From positions 49,796,001 through 49,860,000 of the forward strand of contig JAZBRS010000035.1 in the NCBI GenBank assembly GCA_037176725.1: 64,000 bases of DNA, written 5' to 3'. The stretch's first letter is position 1. Each line of letters starts with the position of its first letter. The position numbers were made by a program, and so were the translations under genes. This document shows positions 21,401-31,361 of the stretch, one piece after another. The notes under the pieces were generated by a model that was not told where the DNA came from, ran no database searches, and saw only the letters and a program-made list of their open reading frames with translations. The DNA comes from Posidonia oceanica (taxonomy: Eukaryota; Streptophyta; Magnoliopsida; Alismatales; Posidoniaceae).

Positions 21401-24137
21401 GGAAATGGAGGACAGGGATGGACTCTTGGGACCTCCACGGAGCTCGGGGGCTGATCAACGGGGGACGAGCAGACCAGAGCGACGATCTGCGTGCAGAAGC
21501 TCGCCGGAGAAGACAGGTCCAAGGCGGCAATGACTTCGCGCGACAGGGGGCGAAACCCTAATCTAATGGGTCGGGAAGTAGAAGAGGAAGAAAACTAAGC
21601 TACGGGGGCGAAGAGATACCTATTTCGACGGCTGAGTTGTCCCCTCGACATCAAAGGTTTGAGTAGAGGTCGGCGGTGGTGGTCCGGCTATTGCAGACGT
21701 TCTCGGCGGCTCGCGAAGGTTGGGGCCGACTCCTGGTGATGCTCCGGAGCTTCCTAGATGTTCAGACACGAGCTTGCAGGCCGGAGGAAGAAGTTGGCTC
21801 TTTTTGGGTGCACTGGTTCTACCAAAGGTGGGGGAGGTGAAATGTGGCTCCTCGGGCTGAGTGGAGGGCTTTAGTGGACTGCTGGGTGTCTGGTGAGGGT
21901 GTGGAAGTGCTTGAATTGCACTGAGGAGTGCTGAGGTGGGAGTTGGCAAGCTGGGTGGATTCTGGACAGAAGTGAAGGTAAGTGTTTGTGGTGGATAGTT
22001 CAGGCCGTGGTGAGTTGCTGGGCTGAAGGCCAGGGGGTTTGGAAATGTGGAGTTCAGGCGAGTTGGGTGGAGGAGTTTGGGCTGATGGAGCGGTCTGAAG
22101 AGTTGAGAATTTTGGGAGGAAGGGAGTCTGGTTCTGTGGAGGAGAATGGAGGTGTTTTGGGAGTTTCTGGGTTGGTTCTGGTCGTGGAAGAGTGGATGTT
22201 TGGTGCTAGGATTTCAGGTGAAGTTTTGGGAAGGATTTGGGATGGATTCGAGGGCTTGAAAGGGTCTGAGGAGGTCTAGTTCATGGGAAGGAAGAGTGCT
22301 GATTTTTTGCAGAAGGAAGGGGGAGGGATTTACTGGCTCTCTCACGCTCTCTCTGGCTCTCTCTCAATCGGCAAAAGGGTGGTGGAGGAAAGGAGAGGAT
22401 GTCGGTTTTATCAAAGCTGGAATGGGTGCTGGTGGATTTCAAATTCCACCGGGTGGGGAGACTACAGCTGATGGCTACGATCGGCGAGGCGACGGGCATT
22501 AATGCCGCCGAAGAGGAAGATGGGAAAGCTGAGAGAGGGTGAGAGAGGAGAGGGTGCTGTTGCTGGAGGTGATGGAGGGGGAGAATTGAATTTGAAACGA
22601 GGGGGGAATAAAGTTGCAGTTCGCGGGAGAAAAGCACAGAAGGAAGAGAAGGAGGAGGAAGGCTGCAGGAGGCAAGTGGGCTGCGCTCATGCAGGAAAAG
22701 AAAGAAAGAAAGAAAAAAAGAAAAGAAAGAAAGGAGGGGAGAAGGTGCAGGAGTGGGCCGGGCCGGATTTAAAAGAAAAGGAAAAGAAAAAATAAGGAAG
22801 AAAAGGAAGGAGAAAGAAAGAAGAAAAAGGAAAAAAGATTGGAATAAAATAAAAAAGATTTGGAAATATTTAGAGTGGTTGTTTTTAGGTTAGGATTTTT
22901 AATTAGGTTTTTAAAGGATTGTTTTTTAATTAGTTAATTAGGGTTGAGAGGGGTTTTAGCTTTGATTTTAGTTTTTTGTGATTTTTCTTAAGTTTTCTTT
23001 AAATTGTTTTTTAAGTTTGTTTTAAATGTTTGTTGAGTTTTTTAATTATTTTTAAGTTAAGTTTTTTCTTGTTAAGTTTTTCCTCTTTTTTTTTTTAATT
23101 AAGTGTTTTAAATTGTTTTAAGTTTTTACGGTTTCTTTAGATTTGTTACTTGTTTTTTAATTACTTATCCTAGGGTTTTTTAATTGTTTTTCCTTTCCTA
23201 GGGTTTGCTTTTGATTTGTTGTTATTTTTAATAGGGTTCTTTCTTTTTGTTTGTTTTGGTTATATTTTTCTTTTGTTTGTTTTTAATAGCATTTTCCTCT
23301 TGTTTATATTTTTTTTAGATTGCATTCTTAGTTTTTTAGTTCCTTTTAGTTGGATTTTTCTTTTAATTGTTTGTCCAAGTTTTTTAATTATTTCTTTTTA
23401 ATGTTTTGGTTTGTTTCTTCATGTGTTTTCCTTTTTTAATTAGAGTTTTAAAAGTTTAGTAGAAGAAAGGAAAAGGAAAAGGAGAGGAAGAAGAAAAGAA
23501 AGAAATGGAGAAAGAAAGAAGAAAAAGAGGGGAGGGAGGAAATTAAATATAAGAAAATCAAGAGGTAACATAAAAATAAAATAAAAATGCAGATAAAATA
23601 CAGGAAGGAAAGATGCACAAGGTGGGCCCACTGCAAAGTAAGAATAGGAGAAAGAAGGAGAGGAAAAGAACGAGAATAAGAGGGAGGATAGAGAGGAGAG
23701 AGAAAAGAATAATTTTGAAGAGAGAAAAGGATAATTTAGAGAGATGGGGATGATAAAGGCTTGGAATTGAGGTGGGATTGGGTGAGTGTGTGACCTCGGG
23801 TTTCTAGTGTCTAACCTAGGGTTTGAAGTGGGGTTTTGGAAGGTTTTTGGAAGGATTTTGGGTATAGAAAAAAGGGTGGTTCTACCTATGTTTTCGAGGG
23901 TTTTTGGGGGTGCTTTTGGTTTGAAATTCTAACGATTTTTTGGAGGGTTTTCTAGGTTAGGATGGATGGATTTTCCTATGGTTTTTGGGTGGTTTTTAGG
24001 TTTAGAAAATGGGTGTGATTCTAGGTTTGGTTTTGGGTTTAATTTGAAAAGTAGGATGTGGTTTTGGGTCTAGGTTTTGGTTCAGTAGCCACCAGAAGGA
24101 TTCCACTGATCCATCCTGTCAAAATGGGGTGTCTACA
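18431..24137 (-). mobile_element. 5' LTR of element 2
   Basis: Sense-strand start TGTAGACACCCCATTTTGAC at 24137, end ACTACA at 18431, length 5707 bp. The PBS follows at 18430, so it is a 5' LTR. No PPT lies outside 24137 (flank TCATG), which agrees. Same internal order as the other LTRs: degenerate TTTAGGG-like sequence, purine-rich front, GC-rich leader (about 21240-21560), TGCAATTTAAATG-type repeats (20200-21150), a donor-like GTAAGT near 19950, the 30-bp array and the PBS-like 12-mer. Confidence 0.85.
19130..19480 (-). repeat. 30-bp tandem array in LTR of element 2
   Basis: About eleven units of AACGGTGCAAGAAACAAAG followed by a variable (C/G)GGCACGCA on the + strand. The variable part carries most of the differences. 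Counterparts are in every other LTR of the window. Confidence 0.87.
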
Positions 24138-25626
24138 TCATGATTTGCTTAGAAACAATGCTTGATTTTACTTGGCTCAAGGTTGTTGGTTGTGGCAGAG
24201 TTAACGCACTCAGACTCGTGGCAAGTCCAAATACCTTGAGCACTCTTTTCCACTCAAATTTGTAGCAGATTTGAGTTAAAGATGATGTTTTTACGATTTC
24301 ATGAGATCTCTGAAGTTTTCGGGTTTTTATCATGTTTCTCTGGATCAAACTTAAAAGACAGGGTTAAAAATGCAAAAGACTAGCTAGTTGGCTCCCAAAG
24401 TGGTGACACTGCCAGCCGCCATTCAGAGCGGCGACTGGACTGTACATGCGCCTGTGAGACAGGCGACTAACAACCTACCTCTCTCTCTAGCTTAATAATC
24501 AATATCCTGGACATTAATATAACATATGGGGGCTTTATAAATTATTGTAATGCTTTTTCCGTAAATTATCGATATTTCCATGATTTTCAAATATTTAATA
24601 TATGATATAACACAAAAAATCATATAATTAATTAAGGAATAATCTAGAAAATCCTAGGTGGCTTCCAAATTAAGATCTAGATTTTTTAACACGTTTTTTA
24701 AATCTAAGATTTATCTCCTAAAAATCAGTAACATATCTAGGATTTACTTCCTTAGAGATAGAAGCATATCTAGATTTGGCTTGGAATAGTGCAACAGCTA
24801 GGCACCTACTTTGCAGGTGACTAGCTGACGTGGCTCCGTTGACCTGGTCTTGCGGAATTTCCATGGCTTTTCCATGACCTTTTCGGGAGATATTTGTACC
24901 GGTCGCCTACCAATGAGGCGATTAGCCATAAATATTAGTTCTCTTCTAGAAGCTTCTAGAACCTTCCTAGATATGAGCCACCTGTGTCCCACGAACCTAT
25001 AAATAGACCCCGTGAGTCAGTGCTCAAGGGGAGGCCATTTTTAGGGTTTAAGGAGACTTTTTAGGGTTTGGAATTCATATCTAAGAGAGAGATTAAGAGA
25101 AAGAGAGAAAGAGACATTCCTAGGTCTTAAGAGAGTCATAGACTCCACTCTCAATCCAAAAACCCTAGATCCCAGAAATCACCATATCCCACCTTGAATC
25201 CCAGAGATCTCAAGGATATCCGGAGCTCTAACTATGCCTCCACTTCCTTACTCCACTGCATACAGCACGAGGGTGAAGGGAGTATCTCCTTCCAATCTAC
25301 TTTTTTATTTCATTATTGCATTCCCTAACATAGGACCCATAGCATATGCATGCGGGGAACCACCCCTGGTTAGTATTAGATCTACTTGTTCATGTTATTC
25401 TTTGCTTTTTTTTCTATCATTTACTACACCCGGACTTACCCAGATCTATTCATTTGTTTTGAAGGAAAGGAAATCACTCACGTAATACGAGGACGTCGCT
25501 GGACAACACCCTACCATTGATCCAGTGAGCCGACTACCCACATCATCATCATCTCCCTGGGTGCCTTGTTCACCCATTGGCGAGTGGCAATCACAACAAA
25601 GTTGACGACGTACGTGGAAGCGCCGA
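24138..25626. other. Unassigned block with GGCGACT hairpins and a TATA promoter
   Basis: No ORF I can support. Four hairpins end in a similar arm: GCCGC/GCGGC (24415-24432), CGCCTGT/ACAGGCG (24449-24465), CAGCTAGGCACCT/AGGTGACTAGCTG (24795-24827, one mismatch) and TCGCCT/AGGCGA (24903-24921). A promoter follows at 24998 and then GA-rich leader sequence. It may be the LTR of another, unrelated element, but I found no matching second copy or target duplication. Confidence 0.4.
24998..25006 (+). promoter_or_regulatory. TATA box
   Basis: CCTATAAATAGACC is a near-ideal plant TATA element. The sequence 60-150 bp downstream becomes GAGAGA-rich, as in many plant leaders. No ORF follows within 500 bp on the + strand, which fits an LTR promoter or a lost gene. 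Confidence 0.55.
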
Positions 25627-28600
25627 CTACTTCATCCAAACACCCCCAAATCCACATCTACAGTCATGAGCCGCAACAATCGCCACATGAGCCATCGCCT
25701 GTGTGCAAGCCTTCGACTTCATGTCAGTAGGTGGAGGTGGGGGAATGCAAAACTCGTCAGCCATCTGGTGACGAACGCGATCTGGGAGATAGAGCGCCGA
25801 CTTCTTCAAGCAGTAAAATATGATCTGCCGCTCCCTCAGCTCTCGTGCTGAGTACCAAGGAACTCAATCCAGTCCCTCGAACTCCTCAAAGGGACGGAGC
25901 CAGACCTGAGTCAACAAACAAGCAAACAAAGTCAGAAACCGACAGTTATGACAGCTTTGCAGAATTGAAACAAAAGTAGAAAAGGCTTACATCCTCCAGG
26001 CGCTGCAGGTCCAACAGGTATCTATATGACTCGTAGCCGAACACACCCGAGGCGAGCCTGTGGTCCGGCTTGCACCACTGCCATGGAAGGGGGAGCATCT
26101 CAGGACGCAGCTAGTAGAAGTAGTGGCCCCAGACGGTGTGCTCTATTGCCCAGTACTGTCAAGAAGAATAGAAGAAGTCAGAACAGTTCTCAAATGGCAG
26201 TCTTACATTTAAATGAGCAGAATTAAAGGCTTACCGTGAGGAGGGGGTACAAACCAATGTACGAGCACCGTCCCTGCTGGACGACACTGTCCAAGCCACA
26301 GAGCAGCCAGGCATAGGTGGCTCCGCCCTAGTCGTACATATCGAGGCGATCCAGGTCTGCCAGATAGATCAACCAGTCAGCATGTACACAGTATCCTGAA
26401 GCATCGCAGAAGATCAAGTAGATCAGCTCCAGCAGGAAGTGCTGCAGCACGATGTGTGACTGCACCGAACCAATGACCGGCTCGGGCCACACCTTCGTCC
26501 AACTGCGAAGCCAAGACAACTGGAAACTGCACATCGAGCGGTTGTTTTTGGGCAGCACCCTCCCGAGCAGACCAGGCACCATCGCAAAACCCTACGTCGC
26601 CTTGCCCACTATGGGCTCATCTCCGAAGCACAGGCTCGTTAGCAGCACCCAGTGCCCTGGCAACACCATCATCTCCCTGTACGGGAAGTCAAACGTGTGC
26701 ATCTCATGCCGCCATCGCTCGGCAAGGGCCCGGAAGAAGGGGTAGTGGCTATGGATAGCAGGAATCCGCAGGAAACAACCAAAAGAGGTATGGTGCAGCA
26801 GGAACTCGCACAAGAACAGTGGCAGACGCTGGAAATGTTCCAACATCGGTGCCCAATGGCACCTCATCGTCCGGCTGGCATCCCCAACCTATAGAAGAAA
26901 GTATCAGAGTCAGCTACTCTGTAATCAAAGAAAAAGATAGCCAAATGGGGAAGCACACTTACCAAGAAGGCTTCTCTCTCACATATGTGATCCGGATCTA
27001 ACAAGCAACCCCCGTAGATTCCCCACTCCTGCAATTGCAACTCAAGTCAGAGAACAGAGGCAGTTGAACAGACAAAAGAGCGAAACAAGCAGAGACAGTT
27101 TCAAGGCATACCTCCTCGTAGATAATCGGCAGGACCGGACTAGAAGGCTCCTTCGACACAGTTAAGGTCCTCGAAGTCGGGTAACTCGAGGTGGAAGCCC
27201 GAGAACTGGAAGCACCTCGGCTCGAAGCCCGAGAACCGGTCGCACCCCGACTCGGAACCTGAGAGCTAGAAGCACCCCGACTCGCAGCCTGAGAGGTAGA
27301 AGCACCCTGACTCACAGCCTGAGAAGTAGAAGCACTCTGAGTCAGAGTCCGAGAGCTGGAGTCTCCTTAGCTCAAAGTCCGAGAACCAGAAGCACGAGCC
27401 CGCGACACTCGGGAACCCTCAGGAGCAAAATCATGGCCAGACTGCAAAACAAGGCCATTAGTGTAGAGTATTTCACAGATAAATCTCAAGAAAATATGAG
27501 CACAAATCAAACAGGCATATTGAAAATTGCAGAATTTGCAGAAACAGTAGCATCATTACAAGCGGGCATGTGAAAATTGCAGGATCACCCCGGAAGCGGG
27601 TAAATTGCAGAAAGTTCGCAAAATTCACAAGATCATGCCATAAATTGCTAAAATCACAGAATTTGCATAAATCATGGCATAATTTGCAAGCACATCGCCA
27701 AAAGTACCGGATAACCCGAGAAGTGGGTAAATTGCAGGATCTGCCAAAATTACAGAATCCAGCAGAGTATGGCAAAACATTGCAAAACTACAGGACCATG
27801 GCAAAGTTAACAAACTAGCATGGTAAATTACAAAATTGTGAAAAATTACACAGTCATGGCATTATTATTTGAAAACTGCAGGATTCGCAAAATCATGACA
27901 AACTTGCAGAGTTTAGCCAAGAATTACAAGACCACATGTAAAATTACAGATACATGGCAGTAATCTGACTTATGAACATTCAAGATGCAAGCATACAGGG
28001 GCAGTGCATCACAGTTCAGTATCCAAATGCAAGCTGTGAACAGTGAAATGCAGGCATGTTAAAAACAAATCTCCGAATGCAATATTAGATTTCAAATAGA
28101 AAACTGATCCATGTTCAGAGTTTAAACACACAAAATCAGTACAGCAAGATTAAACAGCAAAATGCAGGCATAATAGAGCGATAATTCAGGCATTGAGAAA
28201 TCAGAGTGCAAGCATAAAAGATCAAAATTCAAAGTGCAATATCAGAATGCAAGCATACTAGGGCAGTGCATCACAATTCAATATCAAAAGGCAAACTTTG
28301 AACAGCAAAATCAGCATACAGAATGCAAGCATCGAAATTCGAAAATCAAAATCAGTATTAGCAGTTGCATAGTAGTATTACGGCATCGACATCATAGTTT
28401 ATTTGGCAGATGCCCATGTCGACCGGCAGTACACCTCCCAGCCCTCAGTGCATCCAGCTGGAGTCACTGCCGCTGACGCCCAAGCCTCACCAGAGTCCTC
28501 ACGACTCCGTCCCATTGGGTTGACTGAGGCGCCCTGCTACCGACGGTACCACACTGCCGACGACGCCTGAACCACCCCGGAGCACAGAAAGAGGGGAGGG

Positions 28601-28951
28601 AGAAATGGGATGCATACCAAGCAAAGAGAAATGAAGGAAGAATCAATGGCCTACCTCGGCAGAGATCGCCGGAGAACTGCCGCCACCAGCCGCAGTGTCG
28701 CCACTCACAGCCGCATCGTCACCCATGCGCCGGGAGTTGCTACTGCCAGCCGTACTCCCACGTCGTGCCTCGCCGCTCCTAGCCGCGCTCTCACACTGTG
28801 GGCTACTGCGTCCAACCAGCGAGCCACCCCGCGCACTTCCGCTACCAACAGGGCCTCCCCTCATGCTACGCCTCTCTGTGCCGCCACTCTGGGTCGTGGA
28901 GCCTTCCCTCGTGCCACCGTCGTGCCCCTCCGCATCACCATCGCCGGCCAT
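25627..28951 (-). pseudogene. Plant Mobile Domain (PMD) gene, six exons, broken by stop codons
   Basis: Six exons can be read on the - strand: 28951-28655, 27441-27112, 27028-26963, 26888-26235, 26155-25991 and 25905-25627. Every intron has GT...AG borders (donors GTAGGC, GTATGC, GTAAGT, GTAAGC, GTAAGC) and each exon is a multiple of three, giving about 597 codons. Exon 4 holds the PMD core: FRALAERWRHEMHTFDFPYR, MVLPGHWVLLTSLCFGDEPI, GLLGRVLPKNNRSMCSFQLS and YD-stop-GGATYAWLLCGLD, where the family has Trp. Exon 6 ends the domain with SALYLPDRVRHQ. PMD proteins (MAIN/MAIL relatives) act in nuclear silencing and genome stability; PMDs are also carried by transposons. Exon 2 codes a Ser/Arg-rich ~10-residue repeat. 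Five stops (one in exon 2, two in exon 4, one each in exons 5 and 6) make it a pseudogene. Exon 1 (Gly/Ser-rich) is the least certain. Confidence 0.75.
27160..27345 (-). repeat. 30-bp repeat coding Ser-rich decapeptides
   Basis: On the - strand the units read ASTSQAASRG, ASSSQVPSRG, ATGSRASSRG and ASSSRASTSS inside exon 2 of the PMD pseudogene. They differ enough from each other to be old. The encoded stretch would be disordered. Confidence 0.7.
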
Positions 28952-30169
28952 CTTCTTGCTATGCTACCAGAATCGGAGAAGGAGGTGGAGAAGAAGACCA
29001 AGAGACACAGCCGAGAGATGAGGGAAGAAGGAAGGCGTATCAGTGGAATGAAAAGGAAAAAATGAAAGAAGAACAAACAGTTTAAAAACTAACATCAGCA
29101 TTGCATTTTCTTTCATAAAGTTTGCAGAAGAATGAAATGAATCAAGATGTCTATTGATCAATTGCCAATAGTTGTGTTTCGTGGGACCCACCGGCTAAAG
29201 AAATTTCTCCAACAGGTTGGAACAACTGCTTCACGTACACAGTGCCATGCATAGGGTTCAAAATGCAAATTACCCAGTGAAACTGTAGTTTGGTCCCCAA
29301 ACTTCTGCAGAATCGCACACAAGTCCTTTACACAGGCAAAATTGCAAATCAGGTCCCTAAGGTTGTGAATAACCAGGAAACTCCAGGATCAGCAAATTGC
29401 TCAGAAACCCATGAGGTTGCGAAAACTACAGGCATGCCCTCAACTTTGGCAAAATGCCAAAACAGCACCCAACAGTCAGTAGTGGCACTAGTCATGATCA
29501 GTATCAGTGCATCAATTGCAAATGCTCCCAGAATGAGCAACAGAACAGCAGAGCAAGTAGACTGGCAGCATATTTCCTCAAGTCCCAAAAACTGCAATTA
29601 AGGTCCTAGCTTTTGCAGAGGAATCAGAGCAGCCCAGATCTTCAGCAAATTTCTATCAGTGCCCCTCAGAATCTTGAGGATGGCACCCCCAGACCAGGCA
29701 AGGTTGTAAAATCAGAAAAAACAACCAATAAAAATCACTACACAAGAAAATTGTAGAAAAGTCCTTGTAGTTTCTCGAAATTTCAGAGTCCAATCAGATC
29801 GATGCCGGACTACTCATAGCAGCTCCAGATAGAAGACACAGTCATGGCATCGAGCAATTTCCCCCAGGACTGGCAGAATCGCCGTGTGCCCTAGACAGGA
29901 GATTTGCACTTAGGCCCCTATCTTTCCGCAGAACTGCGGAGCATACCTTGCAGCACTCTACACAGCCACAGACATTGCATTAGAGCCTCCTCAGCCTGAT
30001 ATATCTTTCAAAGCGCCACTCAATCAGCCAGAAGTATAACGACCCAGAATTGGGTAAATTACAACAACACCTCTGCAGTTTGGCATAATTGCATAGATGC
30101 TCCTATCAGCGTAGAAGCCACAACCATCCCGCGAGGCATTGCAGTTGCAACCCAGTGCTTTCTGCCCGA
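28952..30169. other. Upstream region of the PMD pseudogene, no gene seen
   Basis: Sequence with recurring GCAAAATTGCA and AGGTCCCTA motifs on the + strand. These resemble the GCATTTAAGTCC-type repeats of + oriented LTRs (e.g. 6700-7600), and TATATCTTTCAA at 30000 resembles 7810. It may include a diverged LTR fragment; the borders cannot be fixed by eye. Confidence 0.35.
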
Positions 30170-30380
30170 ATCCTTCCTTGCGAGTTGACAACCCAAACTA
30201 TCACGGGACTGTCTACGGACCTCTGCCATATCGCTAAATACTGGTATTCCCGTTATCTTTGAGGTCGATAAGTCCGAAACTTATCACATTTCAGCCTCCT
30301 CCTTTGCGTTCGATAAGTCCAGAATTTATCATGACCTCGCTTTTCCTCAGTCGATGAGTCCGAAACTCATCACATCATGC
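30170..30380 (+). repeat. Stray + oriented fragment of the retrotransposon hairpin tract
   Basis: GATAAGTCCGAAACTTATC (near 30270), GATAAGTCCAGAATTTATC (near 30315) and GATGAGTCCGAAACTCATC (near 30354) are hairpins with the sense orientation of element 1. Sense is opposite to the neighbouring elements 2 and 3, so the piece derives from another insertion or an inversion. Confidence 0.7.
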
Positions 30381-30584
30381 CATTCTACCCCTTTCACGTG
30401 CCTCTGTACCAGACAGACGGAGTCCCGCCTGCTTGTTTCCTCGAGCCAGAAGGACGAGGACAAGCCACCCCTTTCGTGCGCCTCTGTTCCAGACGGACGG
30501 AGTCTCACCTGCTTGTTCACTCAAGCCGGAACAACGAGGACAAGCCACCCCATTTGTGCACCTCCGTACCAAACGGATGGAGTC
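30381..30584 (+). repeat. 80-bp tandem repeat, about 2.5 copies
   Basis: GACGG then AGTC recurs at 30421, 30501 and 30581 (80 bp apart) within units holding CTGCTTGTT, ACGAGGACAAGCCACCCC and GTGC-CCTC. It ends abruptly at the LTR fragment on its right. Confidence 0.8.
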
Positions 30585-31361
30585 TGTGAATGCCTGATCC
30601 CGCAGATCCGGACCAGAGGGGGGTCCGAATGGAAGAGGTTTTCACAGATGGAGATACACGAAGAAGGGAAAGATAAAGAAAAAGGGAGTCACCACCATGT
30701 CTATTAAGTCGGGAGACAAGGAAAATCGGGGAAATGCATGAAAAACATGCAAAACCACACAAGAAGGTGCAATTCAATGCAAATGCTATGCAAAGAGGAT
30801 ATCTCGTGCCAAGGACGAGGGCAAAAGGGTCATTACGGGCCAGAGAAAGGGTAAGGACTCCTGTTACATGCGGGGAAGTGTTAGGCACCCCCGACACGCC
30901 CGTGAAGCGGTTTTCTAGGCTTACACTCACTTTTGAGAGAAAATGCATGCTTTGAATGCCTAAGTGCCATGAATGCCAAATTAGATGCTCATAGGTGTGC
31001 TCTAAGTGTTGGAATGCGTGCAAGGAATTAAATGTCCCATCTAAGTGCTCAGCAACACTGTCTGTGTTCCGAACCGGGTGAACTCTGGTTCGTGAGAACT
31101 CTAGGCAGTAAGCATCACTGCCCTATATGCAAATGCAGGTGATAAAACAAAACGGTGGTAAAACCAGGCAATGCAAGCGACATGCAAGGGAAAACAGGAG
31201 CAAACACGCTAGACGGTGCAAGAAACAAAGTCGGCACGCAAAACGATGTAAGAAACAAAGCGAGCGCGCAAAACGGTGCAAGAAACAAGGCCGACACGTA
31301 AAACGGCGCAAGAAACAAAGTCAGCATGCAAAACGATGCAAGAAACAAAGTCGCCAGCCTA
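30585..31361 (-). mobile_element. LTR 3'-end fragment, duplicated beside the 3' LTR of element 3
   Basis: This ~775-bp piece is nearly identical to 31362-32140: GAATGCCTGATCCCGCAGATC, the PBS-like 12-mer, ATTACGGGCCAGAGAAAGGG, and the 30-bp array. Its right end lies where array text (AACAAAGTC) meets PBS text (AAAGTCGCCAGCC), suggesting joining through shared AAAGTCG. Confidence 0.75.

Noticed and set aside
3651..24137. LTRs 3651-9290 and 18431-24137 as the two ends of one element around the gag-pol
   Set aside because: They are in opposite orientations; the left one has a PPT on its outer side, and the pol is cut in mid-domain at 9291. Nested insertion explains all of this.
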